From: Lathyrus oleraceus
Lineage: Eukaryota; Streptophyta; Magnoliopsida; Fabales; Fabaceae
Length of the DNA stretch: 64,000 bases
Assembly (NCBI RefSeq): GCF_024323335.1
Contig: NC_066583.1
Coordinates: 358,924,377 to 358,988,376 of the forward strand
Direction: 5' to 3'
Position 1 is the first letter of the stretch; each line of letters opens with the position of its first letter. This document shows positions 11,441-25,900 of this stretch, piece after piece. A program made the translations under genes and the position numbers. Below the pieces are notes generated by a model. That model did not search any database and had not been told where the DNA came from. It saw only the letters and a list, made by a program, of their open reading frames with translations.

Positions 11441-11673
11441 CAATACATAAGCATCAACAACAATAATAATCATCAACAACAACAAATACATAAGCATAAA
11501 CAATAATAAGCATCATCAACAACAAATAAGCATCAACAATAACAAATACATAAGGGTCAACAATAATAAGAACCAACAACAACAACAACAACATTAAGCA
11601 TCAACAATAACAAATAAGCATCAACAATAATTAGAATCAACAACAACAACAAGCATCAATAACTACAACAAGC
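11441..11673. repeat. CAA/CATCAA-rich tract, left part
   Basis: Irregular repeats of CAACAA, CATCAACAATAATAAG and similar, directly upstream (minus sense) of the transposase relic start. The same tract resumes at 16430 beyond the solo LTR, showing that the LTR entered this tract. Confidence 0.85.
11669..11673. repeat. Target-site duplication CAAGC of solo LTR (left copy)
   Basis: CAAGC directly before the LTR; identical copy at 16430-16434. Confidence 0.9.
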
Positions 11674-14600
11674 TGTGGCGGTAAATTCATGACCATCAAG
11701 CTATGGATAAGCTTAACATTAATAAAACCAGAGTCGCCACCGCGCTTTTATTGTTTCCAAAGGAAAAGGGAAAAGTACGAATAAAACCCAAAGATAAGAA
11801 GTTTTCAAATCAAATCTAATAAAATGCCAGAGATTATAGGTAAGGCAGTTGGTTACACAGAGGGAATGTATTAGCACCCAAAGTGTCCTAGGTACTCCTA
11901 GGGAGCCCCTTTTTTTATGTGTGTATGTGTTTTTGGTAGAAAATATGTTTGAGAAAAATAGAGTGTGGGGATGAGAAAAGAATTCATTGATTATATTTTT
12001 GTGTTTGACAAGACCTTCAGACTTGTGCCTACGTACCAACATAAAAATGAGGGATTAAAACCTCGTAGTTCGCGATATCAATTTTAAAATGAGTGAATTG
12101 ATTTTAATCAAAAGTTGAATGAAAATAGGCACAAAGGGCCCAAAACTTTGAATGAGTGTTAGTTATTTTTGTCTTTTTTAAACTTTTAAGTCAATATGAT
12201 TAGATTTATTTACAAGTTTGATTTAAGAAGAGAATTTGAAAATTCAATGGCATAAGGCCAAAGTTTTTAATTTGAAAATAGGTCCAAGTTTGAAATCACA
12301 AGCAAATAATTTTTTGAAAAGGGGGAGAGATTTTAAAATTTAAGAAGTGAGAGAAGATGAAGAGACTAATCCTAAGCATAAACTTAAAAGTTAAGAGTTG
12401 AAAAGATCTGACCAATGGGATGCAATCAACAGACAAGTATGTCATATAGAAAACCCACTTTCCCTTTGGACTTTGAATCAAGCAATAATCAATTAAGAAA
12501 TTATCAATATCAGACATCATGAATATCAAGGCATCAAATAAAGATGGCCACATCCAAGCAAGCAAATCCATAGCTAGCAGTCTTCTTTGTCTTCTCATGT
12601 ATCAGATAAAATACTTCTTGATCAACTCAGAATAAGGCATTAGACACAAGATTAAAATAACAGTTGGTATCAAGATAATGTAGCAGATAAGTTCCAATGA
12701 ATCCCAAGACTTGCATCAGATGAAGGCTCAAATCACAATAACTTGATATAAGAATGTTGGTATTGGCCAAGTTCTTTTTGCACACGGAATGTTGCCTAAT
12801 CCTAAGTCCAAAAATTCAGATCAAGATCAACAGTCCACCGAATATTTTTTAGGGTTTTTGTTGTTTATTAAGTATTTTAAGGTCCTAAGACAACAAGCAA
12901 AATCAAAATGCACAAACAAATATATACAATCACAAGATATGGCTCAAATGAGCAAAGTGAAAATGGCATAAACATAAATAAATTAAATGAAATGTAAATC
13001 GAAATGAATGGTAAATGACTAGAAATTAAATTGCATAAAGTAAATGACTTGAAAGTAAAGCAATATTAATAAGAGTTAGTCAAATGTTAGTCAAAGTTAA
13101 TTGTATGTTAGTGGTGTTTTGCTTTTTAATTTATTAAGTCATTCTTTGGAGAACACCCAACCATCTATTCACAAGCATGGATCCTTGAACCAAGACATCT
13201 TCCATAGGAAGGAAAAAAAGGCCAAGTTTCCATACAATACCATGAAATATGGGAGACTTACAATCTCACTTACTAGAATGTTATTCCTTTAGGGTCAAAA
13301 TTTAGCTCTATGTTAAGCAATCGTAATTGAACTTATGTAGAAGTCACAACTATCTGAGGCCGAACAATAAAAATTTAGGTGTTAATGCATGTTAGAAATT
13401 TGGTATAATGAACCAAACTCCTAAAACATACACATACTAAAAGAAAAGATCAAGAGGGATGAACCTATCTCATCCATACTTGTATTGGTTCATCTGACAC
13501 AAAGTCATTGATGAACCAATTAGCCTTAGGATATTGAGACTTTATTGTTTAATGAAAGGAATGAGAAAGAATGGGAATGAAGATGAAGGGGGAGGGGAAA
13601 GATAGAAACACAAATTGGTCCTGGGGGAGAATTTATCAAATTAAAATCATTCATTCATTTTGGGAGATGAAACGTACATTTCATCAATCCCCTAAATCCA
13701 ATGATTTTAATCCAACAAAATTCAAATCAACCTTGACCAAGGCCCAAACAAATAGTCTAACATCACAAGGCCCTAAAAATGGCTCAACATAATTTTTACA
13801 CAATTAATCAATTAAAAATGCTTTAAAATTCAATTTAATTTGGTCAAAACCTAAAATCTCTTCAAAACACCAAATAAATGGCCAAGAGATTTATCATAGG
13901 TCAAACAAGGTCAAAGGACCTTGGATTTTTTTTTTCATGATTTTTAAAAAGCCAGAAGTATTTTTAAACATTTAAAAATATGCATAAAACATTTAATTCA
14001 TGAAAAATATCAAAATTAATCCGATAAATAATTTTAATTCAGAAAATGAAAAAGAAAAATAGTTAAATATTTTTGGTGAAAGTCCTATATTTTTTGGATT
14101 TAAAATGAAATTATTATGAATTAAACAAAATAAAGCAATTAAATGAAAAATCAGAAAATACAAAAAAAAAATAAAGGCCATCAGATCTTCCTCATTAATT
14201 GAGGTGGCAGATCTTATGCCACAAGCGCGCTATCCATGGTGGACCTGAGTCAAAGCGCCACACGCGTGGTAATCAAAACCAAGGGCCAAGATTAGAACGC
14301 TGGACCAAGATCAGATGGATGAGATGAAGCCAACTCACCACCGGAGCCCTAGCTCCGGTCATCTTCTCCGGTGATGACCATCAGACTGGTACAACCTAAA
14401 CTTCATGAAAAATGAAAAACAGGGACACTATTTTGAAGAGAAAATGCTCAGGATCACGAGCCTGACCTCAATTTTCTCCAATTCCAAGTGTATAAAAAGA
14501 TACAGGGATTTGAATTTTGAGGATCATGAATTGAGTTGCTTCGATTTGACCTCAAAGCAACTCAATCTTGTTGTCTATATTGGTAGGACTTCAGCCAACC

Positions 14601-16429
14601 AAAAATCACAAAGAATAGTGAAGAATTGAGAGAGAATCGAAGAGATGAAGTTTCTGAAATTTAACCTTCGAATAGTTTCAATTCAGCTTGACCTTGATCT
14701 TAATTTGCTTGATTCTTCCTCCTCTTGCTTATAGTGATCAATTGAGATGGAAAGGGCAATGAATTCTTGGAGTTTGAACTTCAAAATAGAAGGTGAAATT
14801 CAAACTTGATTTCAATGAAATCTTCAAGAAATTCTATGGTGTAAGGGTCTGAGGTCTCTTGGGAAAGCTTGGGCAAGGTGTTGATGCATTTTCTGAAGCC
14901 ATGAGCTTGTTTAAATAGGCGAGTGAATTGATTTTTGCACCACTTGAAATTTTGCCAAAATTGAAAACTAACTTGCATGGATGCATGGGCAATGATTTGG
15001 GCCTAAGTAATGATGCAATCCATCTCCAATTTGTGTGAAACTGATGCCAAAGTAATTACAATGAAGCATGCAAAGAAGAATGATCACTTGAATCCAAAAC
15101 TTGCCAAAACAAATCCCACAATGGAGTCATATGCAAGTCCCTCAATTTTGATCCAAATGATATGATCTTGGACTTTTTGGAAAGGCGAGATCAAGGGGAA
15201 CAACTTTATGTTGAACAATTTTCCATTTGAAGCTTGTATCATGATTAATTTTGTGGTGGAAGTTTGGAAAATCAAACATATTTGAAAATTTTCTAAGTAC
15301 CAAGTCAAATGTTCACTCCTTCCACCTTGAATAACTTTTGCTATGGACTTCAAATGGAAAAAGTTCCTTCATAAAAGTTGAATCTATTTCAAAAATATTA
15401 AATTTGGTCACAAATTTTACCTCATTTGGATTTGGCATGAAGGAGTTATTAATTTTAGAAGTTGAGGAAAATCACTTGCTCAAAGGTAATGGCCCAAAAT
15501 GACCTATAATATTTCCTCTTGGAACATGCATTTTCAAGTTGAATTTGAAATTATTACAAACATCAAAGTTGAAAAGGACATCTTGAATTTGATCATGAAA
15601 CTTAAATGGATTTGATCTCATAAAAATTGTGCAAGTTATGGTCCTTGGAAGTTGACTTCCTAACTAGGATTCAGACAAAATGACCTATAATCCTTCACCA
15701 TAAAAAATGACTTTCCAAGAAAAAATAGATCTTGACTTCAACATGAAAGTTGTTTGTAATGTCATAAGGAGTAACTTTTATTTTGGTATAAGTTTCATAT
15801 GATAAAAAATGTAGGAGATAAGGTCTATGGAACCCTAGTTTTGACTAGTTGACTTTCTCTGATCAACCACCATGAACCATCTTTCTAACTTGACATTATA
15901 TTGATATTTGGGACTCATGGAGGATCATATATATATTTAATGATGTAATATGAAGTATACATTGAAATATTTGATCAATTGATGAAGAAACTTACTGAGG
16001 AAGTCACATAAGATACCAGATGAATTAGGGTTTCCAAGGCAAACAAGCTTCAAACTCTTGATGATTTCTTGATCAAAATGATATGTGAAGACCATAGGGA
16101 TCCATATGTGATGTATAGAGTCAATGTGAACTATCTCTTGATTGATCTCCTTGCATTGAGGGTCTTAAACCCTATATATGAGCTTGATGAAGCATAGGTG
16201 AGCACACAGACTACCTACAAAAGCAACAAACTATACATTGACATATTTTTGGTATTTTGGTTTGTAAATAATGAAAAACAAAGTATGATACAATCAAAAG
16301 TGCTTGGTGACCTCTCCCAATGCAAACCCAATGAATGATGGGTAAGGAGGATGCCAAGGTGTGATCCCAATGCCAATGCATATGATGAGATATCATGAGG
16401 GATCTTAGGGTCAAAATTGGGGTCTCACA
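11674..16429 (-). mobile_element. Solo LTR, Ogre/Tat-type gypsy
   Basis: 4756 bp, minus strand, beginning (right edge) TGTGAGACCCCAATTTTGACC and ending (left edge) GAATTTACCGCCACA. It aligns by eye with the LTR at 56052-60994 at both ends and at several interior landmarks (GGCCATTTATTTGGTG; CCTAGGACACTTTGGGTGC). No PBS or internal region follows either edge and both flanks carry CAAGC, so it is a solo LTR left by LTR-LTR recombination. LTRs near 5 kb are a hallmark of legume Ogre elements. A TATA-like TATTTAAAC (minus, about 14909-14917) marks the probable promoter. All ORFs inside are shadows. Confidence 0.92.
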
Positions 16430-16676
16430 CAAGCATCATCTTCAACAACAAGCAACAACAACAACAAGCAGCAGCAGCAACAACAACAATAAGCATCAAC
16501 AATAACAAGCATCACCAACAACATTAAGAATCAACAACAACATTAAGAATCATAAATAAACATTAAGCATCAACAACAACAAATAAGTATCAACAACAAC
16601 AAGAATCAACAACAACAACAACAAGCATCATCTACAACAAGCATCAACAACAACAATAAGAATCAACAACAAATAA
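16430..16676. repeat. CAA/CATCAA-rich tract, right part
   Basis: Continuation of the tract at 11441-11673, starting with the second CAAGC target copy (16430-16434). Confidence 0.85.
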
Positions 16677-17039
16677 ATAGAAATGGAAAATGTAGTTACT
16701 GTAGATGCATGGGACAAAAAAGTTTATGTACCATAAACATGATGAATAAGTAAAAAATGTTGTCAGAATCTTAAAGTTTATGTACCGAAAAATGGTGTTG
16801 GCCGGCTCCCTCCTTGATGGTACTAAAGCATATGAAAATGTTGAAAATGTTGTCATTTGAAGATAGTGATGAACATTTCGTTAGGGTCGAAACTGGTTTT
16901 GTATCATTGGGATTGAAATGGTGTTGTACGTTTCGTTAGGGTTAGAATCGCGTTGTTTCATCAGGGGTTGTTTCTTGATGGAAATGAAAATATGCAACTG
17001 AAAAGACAAGTTAGCTAACTAGCTCTGAGTAATGTGATT
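16677..17039. other. CACTA internal, upstream of transposase relic
   Basis: No coding potential seen. It holds an imperfect duplication of AAAGTTTATGTACC (about 16710 and 16772) and two copies of CATTTCGTTAGGGT/CGTTTCGTTAGGGT (16875, 16928). Probably promoter and leader of the minus-strand transposase gene. Confidence 0.45.
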
Positions 17040-17525
17040 AAAAGATATCATCACGGTTATTTCAGAAAATCGTTGTGATATATGATGTAATTAAAAAAAA
17101 ACGTCATGTCTTAAGGAAATATAAAATTTAAAAAATAATAAAGAAGTATCTCAACGAGTTTTTTAGAAAACCATGGTGATATAATATTGACATTACTGAT
17201 GTTTTTTTTTAAAAACGGAAGATTTAAAGTATTAAATTTTTTTTAAAAAGAAAATCTTTCACAACGGTTAGTTAAGACAACCGTAGAGATATATCTTTCT
17301 TTAATTAAATAAAAGTGAAAGGCGATGGTAAATTTTGAAGAAATCATAAAATAGAAGGCGCTGAAAGTCGAACTCATGGAACATCAAACTATATCACCAC
17401 AATTGTTTAAGAAAATCGTGGTAATAAATTAAAAATGTTTAGTTAAAAAATAATAAATTATATAGGTGCATGGATTTAGAGATATCACCAAGGTCCTTCG
17501 AAGGATCGTGGTAAAGGTGACATTA
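17040..17525. repeat. Subterminal hairpin repeats of CACTA, right end
   Basis: Five inverted units, each about 40 bp: ATCATCACGGTTATTTCAG...CGTTGTGATAT (17048), ATCTCAACGAG...CCATGGTGATA (17150), TTCACAACGG...CCGTAGAGATA (17258), ATATCACCACAATTG...TCGTGGTAAT (17390), ATATCACCAAGG...CGTGGTAAAG (17481). Same family as at 9045-9330 and 21440-21750. Confidence 0.75.
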
Positions 17526-18560
17526 TTGTATCTACTTTTTATAGTAGTGTTATTACTTGGATGTGGTTTATTTTAGATACTTTAGTGACTTGGAGCAGAT
17601 TCATGAGTATAAATTGGGGGCGCTTGTTTGGTTTACCTGTATTCCAAATTAGCCGAAGGTTGTCTTTAGAAGACCAAAAAGATGACATCTAGCTGCATAA
17701 TGTTGTTGACGGTAATATATTTGCATCCTTTAGTATTTATGTACCATTTTCCTAACACTTGTGCTACGCCATTACTAATAACTCATATGTTCCATTTTCA
17801 AGCATAGATCCTTCACCACTTTCCATGTATCTCCAATTGTTCATATATTGATCACTACGCAGGTGATATGCCACATACTTATGAATTCTTCCCACTTAGA
17901 GGGAATCAGTCGACTGAGCCCTTTAGAGTGTATTTTGACTACACAATATACGATGATATACGCTTCCGGTCGTACGACCTTCACCGTCATATGCATCCCT
18001 TGGATGTCATAACCTTCTACTCTCGATGGTTGACTTATGGGTCACGTCTGATGTATCCATATCTTCCTGAGCGAGTAATGCGCAAGTTCGGGTATATGCA
18101 GGTTGTCCCAAGAGAATCCTTTATGTATCTTTCACCTGCTATGATCTACAATAATCTAAATGTCATGTATGATGATTTCCTTAATCATCTGGTATCGGGT
18201 GAAGCACAAGGTTACATAGCTCTTAGCGAACAAAGTTTTACATAGGACTACGTCCAGTGGTATTTTAGAGTGTCACATCCTTATATGACACATGATGTAT
18301 ATGGAGAGCCGCCTAGGACAACTCATCAGGAGATATTATAGGAGGAATGAGTCATGGAAGATCATATTGTTGATATGTTGCCTACATGTCTCTGTATTAT
18401 GATATTGCGCGCACGAGTATAGACAAAGGAGACTTTCCGTAAGGCACTTATGGGAGGACCGTTGTATATGTCATTCTATCTGAGGCACATGCGACATTGC
18501 ATTACATGAGGCAACAAAGGAAAAGGGGAGGCCCGATATACACAATATTATGGTATTTGT

Positions 18561-18844
18561 ATTAAGGATTAGGAATAATATTATTGTTTATTATTTTGAC
18601 TGTATTATGGATTCAAGATATATTCAGTTATATATGACATTTTCATCTAATTAGATAAGTGTATGGTTTAATTTATAAAAAAATATTATGATAGTATAGT
18701 TATAATAAATGGTCTATTAAATAGGTGTATTTAAAGAAAAGTCAAAATTTACTACCTAAAGGATGAATACGGGAGTGTATATCCGCATTTTGCTACGAAG
18801 ACACATCTCAGGACAAAATTAAGTCAAAATGAGGGTGTCTCAGT
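18561..18844. other. Gene-free AT-rich DNA
   Basis: Follows the MAIN-like relic. It ends with the left copy (18837-18844) of the target duplication GTCTCAGT of the next MITE. Nothing else supported. Confidence 0.5.
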
Positions 18845-19159
18845 TAAGGGTTGAAAAAATGGACCCGTCCCGTTGGGCATGCCCGTTTTGCCCGCACTTT
18901 AGTGCGGAACGAGGCAAAGGTTTAATCCCGCACCCTCTAATGTGTCCGCCCAGTTTTTTGCGGGCACAGACATTAACAAAGTTTTTGTATTTTTAATCTT
19001 AAAATGTGCAGTGTCCGTGAGTCCTCCCCATTCCACTCTCACTTTTAATGTGGAGCTAAGTCCGCACCCTCTACTATGCCTACACTACCGCGTCCCATTT
19101 TTTTGCATATTTTGCGAAGTGGACCTAAACGGGACGAAAATATCCGTTTGTGACCTCTA
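18845..19159. mobile_element. hAT-like MITE 1 with 8-bp TSD
   Basis: 315 bp, GC-rich against the AT-rich surroundings. Ends are imperfect inverted repeats (left TAAGGGTTGAAAAAATGG, right complement TAGAGGTCACAAACGG), both leading into a CCCGTCCCGTT-type motif. The flanks are a perfect 8-bp duplication, GTCTCAGT at 18837-18844 and 19160-19167. An 8-bp duplication is typical of hAT elements. The ORF at 18942-19160 inside it is not a gene. Confidence 0.85.
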
Positions 19160-19167
19160 GTCTCAGT

Positions 19168-19436
19168 TAGGAACGGATGAGTGGCATATAAGGTGAATAT
19201 GTAATCTCTGAACCAATTTCTAACATAAAAAAGTGTAACTCATTTAGACATAAATTTGATGTAAATGAATGCGTTTAAAAATATACTTTTGAATTAAGAT
19301 AGAGATTTTCAGATTTTTATAGGATAATTCTCCACCCTTTAGGATAGGAGAAGTAACTCTTATTTATTTGTTGAATCAACTCTACAATTACATCTTCTAT
19401 TTGTAAATTACTTCTTTGAAAAACCTAGTGAAGTGC
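19168..19436. other. Gene-free AT-rich DNA
   Basis: No ORF, repeat or RNA gene supported. Confidence 0.5.
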
Positions 19437-19444
19437 AATGTGAT

Positions 19445-20016
19445 TAGGCATGGCAACGGGGCGGGTCGGGGACGGTTTTTACCTCCCCACACCCAAACCC
19501 GAATCCTCAAACAATCCCCGTTCCCTGCCCCAAACCCAAACGAGGATGGAAAATTAAAATTCAAACCCGTCCCAAACGGGTTCGGGTTGGGTTCGAGTAT
19601 CCCCGCCCCGCCACCATCCATTTAGTGAAATCAATTTTTTTAATAGAAATATTTAATTTTTTTAAAATCAAATTACATTATAAATAATAAAATAAAAAAA
19701 TCTAAAAAAATATCATACATACATTTCGAATATTTTAAATAATTAATACAAATCAAAATATTAAAACATTGACCACTTATTTAATATTCCAAATCATAAA
19801 AAATAAATAATAATGTACATAATAAAATAAACGGGGCAAATTCGGGGGCGGGTTCGGGGTGGGTACTAGTGTCCCCATTACCCGACCCGTCCCCATATTT
19901 TATAATCGGGGAAAACCCAAACCCAAACTCAAACTCAGTCAAAACGGGTTTTCCCCGTCAACTTCGGGGCGGGTTCGGGTAGATACCCGCGGATACGGGT
20001 TATGTTGCCATGCCTA
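19445..20016. mobile_element. hAT-like MITE 2 with perfect 13-bp TIRs
   Basis: 572 bp. Terminal inverted repeats are TAGGCATGGCAAC and its exact complement GTTGCCATGCCTA. Flanking 8-bp sequences AATGTGAT (19437-19444) and AATGAGAA (20017-20024) agree at six of eight positions, a decayed target duplication. The interior near both ends is rich in GGGGCGGG/CGGGTTCGGG, with an AT-rich centre. ORFs reading on both strands at 19397-19625 are shadows of this GC-rich end. Confidence 0.88.
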
Positions 20017-20024
20017 AATGAGAA

Positions 20025-21424
<1,400 letters not shown>

Positions 21425-22211
21425 CACTACTATAAAATATATCTTTGATAATATTAAATTACAACGATCAGACAGTTAATCGTGGTGATACTTCATTTTT
21501 GGACGCGTTTTTTTTTATATTTACGAAAAGACATTGCATTACGGTAATTAATCGTGATTATACATCCATGGAATAACATAGTTCAAATCTCAGCTCCAAC
21601 AATTTTTTACTTTTTCGTTACAATGCGTGTTGTCCTTATAATATAATATACATATTAAAATTATAATACCTATCACCACGGTTGGTAATATCAACCGTTG
21701 TGAAAAACATTATATTTCATCACGATTTTTGAATACAACCGTGGTGAAATTATTTACTCATATATTAGTGAATTATCTCTCGATTCTTGACAGTATCGTT
21801 GTATCTGTCATAGCAAAATCCAAACACACATTTTCTCTCTTCTTCATTGTCATTAGCTTTCATATTCTACAGTATAGCCTCAATGTTGTTCTTCATACAT
21901 AAATGTAATTTTCTTTTTCCTTATTCTCTTGTTTTCGTGTATGTTGTTGTTATGCTTCACATGATTTTTACATGATTTTCTTCTTGTTCAAGAGTTTATG
22001 GGTTTTTTTTGTTGTTGGTTGTTGTTGTTGACAAATCTTTTCCATGTTGATAAATGATTTTTAGATTACAATGTACTGATAACACTCATGGATGTTCACA
22101 AAAAAAGGGTGGAGTGAGAGTAATGACCACGACACATTTTGTTACGTCACCTAGAAAAGTGAGGTAATAACCATTACTCAATCGAGGTAAAATATGTTAT
22201 TTATTGTAGTG
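21425..22211. mobile_element. CACTA-ended fragment, possibly chimeric
   Basis: Left end CACTACTATAAAATATATC with subterminal inverted units (CAACGATCAGACAG..AATCGTGGTG; ACCACGGTTGGTAATATCAACCGTTGTG; CATCACGATTTTTGAATACAACCGTGGTG) of the same family as the CACTA at 9023. The right side (22098-22211) carries a different subterminal motif (GTGAGGTAATAACCATTACTC) and ends TTATTGTAGTG. The two ends share CACTA but not the full TIR, and the 3-bp flanks (TTT, ATA) differ. It may be a chimera of two CACTA families or two abutting fragments. Confidence 0.5.
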
Positions 22212-22389
22212 ATAACTTTTGCTCCTAGGCAATGACATATTTTTTTTGTAGTTACTGTCAAGAATATGACATAAAGTGTCTCCCAGAATAACCATGAGTC
22301 TTGTCATAGAACAAAATTCCCACTCAATTTTATTTGTGCTTTAGCCTCTATTGTTCTTCCACAATTACTCTCACTCCAACGAGTTTTGA

Positions 22390-22945
22390 TAACCAACTTG
22401 CTAGCTTGACATTCTTTTAACTTTTGGGACTCATGTAGGATCATATATGTGTAGTATGATGAAGTGTGAAGTATCCCTTGAAATATTTGATCAATTGTTG
22501 AAGAAACTTGTTGAAGAAGTCACACAAGATACCGAGATGAATTAGGGTTTCCAAGGCAAAAAATCTCCAAACTCTTGATGAATTCTTGATATAAATAATA
22601 TTTAAGATCATGGGGATCCATATATGATGCTTAGAGCCAATGTAAACCAATCCTTGATTGAACTCCTTACCTTGAGGGTCTCAAACCCTAGATATGAGCT
22701 TGATAGAGCACATGTGAGCATACACGCTACCTACAAAATAAGCAAACTATATATTGACATATTTTTGGTCTTTTGGTTAGTAAATAAAGAAAAATGAAGT
22801 ATGATAAAATCAAATGTGCTTGGTGATCTCTCCCAATGCAAACCCAATTAATAAGGGGTAAGAAGGATGCCAAGGTGTGATCCCAATGCCAATGCACATG
22901 ATGAGATAGCATGAGGGATCTTAGGGTCAAAATTAGGGTCTTACA
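22390..22945 (-). repeat. Truncated Ogre-type LTR fragment, minus strand
   Basis: Minus-strand start TGTAAGACCCTAATTTTGACC at 22945. Aligns by eye with the right end of the solo LTR at 11674-16429 (about 15880-16429), sharing GATCAATTG.TGAAGAAAC and GGGATCTTAGGGTCAAAATT. Similarity is lost leftward near 22390-22410, so about 4.2 kb is missing. Confidence 0.85.
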
Positions 22946-22947
22946 CC
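22943..22947. repeat. Target-site duplication ACACC of solo LTR (left copy)
   Basis: Identical copy at 27684-27688. The first three bases are the end of the minus-strand LTR fragment, so the solo LTR landed on the junction of that fragment and the Ogre pol gene. Confidence 0.9.
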
Positions 22948-25900
22948 TGTAGCACCTCAAATTTGCACCCCCCATTCATTCACTCATTTCATTTTTAGGT
23001 CATTAACATCACCTTAACATTACATTCACATGGCACATTGCATTGTATTCAGTCAACGGTAACTGGCATCAAGGAGATTCATCTGTGCAAGAGACCAAGC
23101 ATTTCTTTGAGATGGAGGCCACCTGAGTATTCTAAAGAGCTTACATGAATCAGGGTTCATTTTGAAGCAACTTGACCAAGTGTTAGAGGCTCTAGGTCAT
23201 CAGTACATGTCCAAGTCATCTGAGGCCCATAAAAGTCAACTGCAAGTCAATTGAGGGCTATGAGGTGGAGAAATGGTTTGAGACACTTCATTCATGTCCA
23301 AAAGAGGTTTATTCATCATGTCAAACACCTATCTTGAAGTATTTGAAGCCAGATCAAAAGTTTCCAAAAATGGAAAATGACCTGTAATTTGAAAGTTTCC
23401 AAAAATGGCAAGTTTTTGGACCAACTTCAACTCAACTCTCCAACATCAAAGAAGCTTCAAATGAAATTTTGTCCAACATGAAAGTTGAATATCTTTCTCT
23501 CCCATTTCCAAAAAGTCCAAGATCATGAATTTATGATGAATGGTTAAGGAGTTATGATCAAATTGTTGCCAAGTGTGCTTGAAACTTCAAATTGCCATAT
23601 GTTTTGAACCAAGACTCCAATTTGGGTGCCTCTTTTTGAATTGTGCTCCTCATGAAATATATTTTCCAAATCATTCATTACATGGCATGAAATTCATTCA
23701 CACAACCATTTGTTCATGCATGCTATTTTTGAAGGGAAATTGCCAAAATCAAAATTGGTTGATCACACGAATATATTTCCAATTCCAATGTGTGCATGGG
23801 CTGATTTTGAATGAATTTGGGCCCTTATTGTGCACTGTTCACGTGGGTTTTCCATGCATGAGGTGAAATTGTCAATTGGTGCATACACCTTATATCTTCC
23901 TAATCTCCATTAACCTTGGCTTAGTGATAATTTCAGATTGATTAGGAGGGCATATAAAAGCCTAATTGCAATTGTATTACACAGAACACAAGTTTTCAGA
24001 TCTAGAAATCCATTTCCATTCTCATTTTTCTCTTTATTGATTTTCCAAAATTCCACACATAAACACCATTTTTCTTGGTAGATTGTTGGTCCTGGTGCAG
24101 TTTAGAGCAAGAACCAACCATTGCTTTGTCCAAATCGTGCTAGAACCATACACACACTAAGCTTGAAGATGAACATGGCACATGGAGTTTGAGCTGGATA
24201 TAAGGGGATTCAAGCATCCATACATGCGCAAAGCTTCATATCAGAGTTGATAGAGTGGAACTGGACCTTGCCAAGCCTTGAACACATTGTTTCCTCACAT
24301 TGTTCTTCAAGAAGGTGAAGTTTTGAATCTCATTTTTCTCCATTTTATGACCATAGTCTTGTAGATCTTGGAACACTGATGTTGTTGTTGAAAATTTCAT
24401 TAAATTTGGATGCATATTGAGTGAGTTATGAGAGATTGAAGTTTGTATGTCAAATATGTTTGTGTTCGATTTGCTTGATTTATGAGGTTTTAGACCAAAT
24501 TGATGTTGGATTCATGTTCCTTGTGGAAGTAGCTTTCGAACCATATCATTTTCATAAGATTCTGCAAAAAAATTGTGTGGATGCCACTGTTCACGCACCG
24601 TCTCAACGAAGGAGACGGTGGTTTCCGCCTTGGACCACCGCAGGGGAATAGTGCGTGCGCCTCTGGTTTTAATGCTGGGCTTTTCATTAGTCAGCTTTAC
24701 GTGGCGTCTGCATGGCATTTTGGTTGGCTATGGCTTCGCTGATTTGGTTCCACGCGTGTTGTGGATGGTGAGTTGGCAAGCCATCTCATAAGTGATGCAC
24801 AACGTTTTGGACGCTCATCACTTCGATCCTCAGCGAAAGAAATTTTGCTTCCTTTTACTTCTTTAATCCAAAACGCAGTCGTTTTGGAGCGTGCAGGGAT
24901 CGATTCCCACCTGCAACATTTTCCCATTTTCTTCTTTAATACCATTTCCAATTAATTCAACATTGTTTCAATTATTTTTTTCCAAATTCAAAAATTCATA
25001 ACTAATTGAATATTAATCCAATTCACCTCCAACTTTTTGCTACTTGATCCTTGTGGTGTCTAGTATTTTTTGGTGTGATTTTCTGATTTTTGCCATGACC
25101 GAATTTTTGAATGTGTTGGATTGATTGAACATGGTGCAAAATGTGATATGTTATGCCATTTGATTTGTGAAATGCACATGCTTACTCCCAATTCCATGAA
25201 ATTTTACATGATAATTCACAACATGATGCATGATTTGTGAGATTTTGTTTGGCATTTTTTGCAATTTCCTCCCCTGTTTTAGACACATGGACTTTAGGTG
25301 TGACAATATGTGTCACACATTTGGATTTTGATCTTATTCATTTTCATTTCCTTGCCATATGAGCTCTCCTGGTTCTAATTTTTTGCACCATGCTTGTGTT
25401 CCATATGTTGAGCTTGTGTATAAAATTTCATGATTATTGGATGTGTTTCTGATTAAATGTGCATTTTCTCACCTTGTATGTCCAATTGATGATCATGTTG
25501 TGTGTCTTTGCCATACTTTGCTCATTACACGCCCTTGCTTAATGATTTTGATTTGGAACTTTTTATGACATGTTCTCATTTGATTAAATGTGATTCATGT
25601 TGAGTTTTAGCTTCTGTTGTGACTTGTTACCTCACCTTTGACCCTAGCCTTTGAGTTAGTGGTTTGTTCTCATCCTTTGGACTTTGTGTTTCAGGTTTCA
25701 AGCAATTAGCCACATTGGTTGATATGATCTCATCACTTGAGATACAAGTTATTTTGGTTGACTAACCTTGCTGTTTTGTAGGTCTTGAGGATGATGAATC
25801 AATTTAGTTTGCTTGCATCTTGTACCTTGCATTGATATTGTCTGATGATTGGTTGTCTCACTGTTGGACTTTCTGATTGATTTGTCTGAATACTATACTG

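Noticed and set aside
13571..13792. 73-codon ORF in the Ogre-type solo LTR
   Set aside because: Non-conserved low-complexity frame within LTR; no promoter or motif.
15084..15353. 89-codon minus-strand ORF in the solo LTR, with a similar stretch at 57087-57429
   Set aside because: Appears at matching places in two Ogre-type LTRs, so it is LTR DNA common to the family, with different frames and breaks in each copy.
19397..19625. Gly/Pro-rich ORFs on both strands
   Set aside because: They are the GC-rich end of hAT-like MITE 2.
24421..24955. Overlapping ORFs on both strands
   Set aside because: They lie in the long solo LTR (22948-27683), overlap each other in several frames and show no domain.
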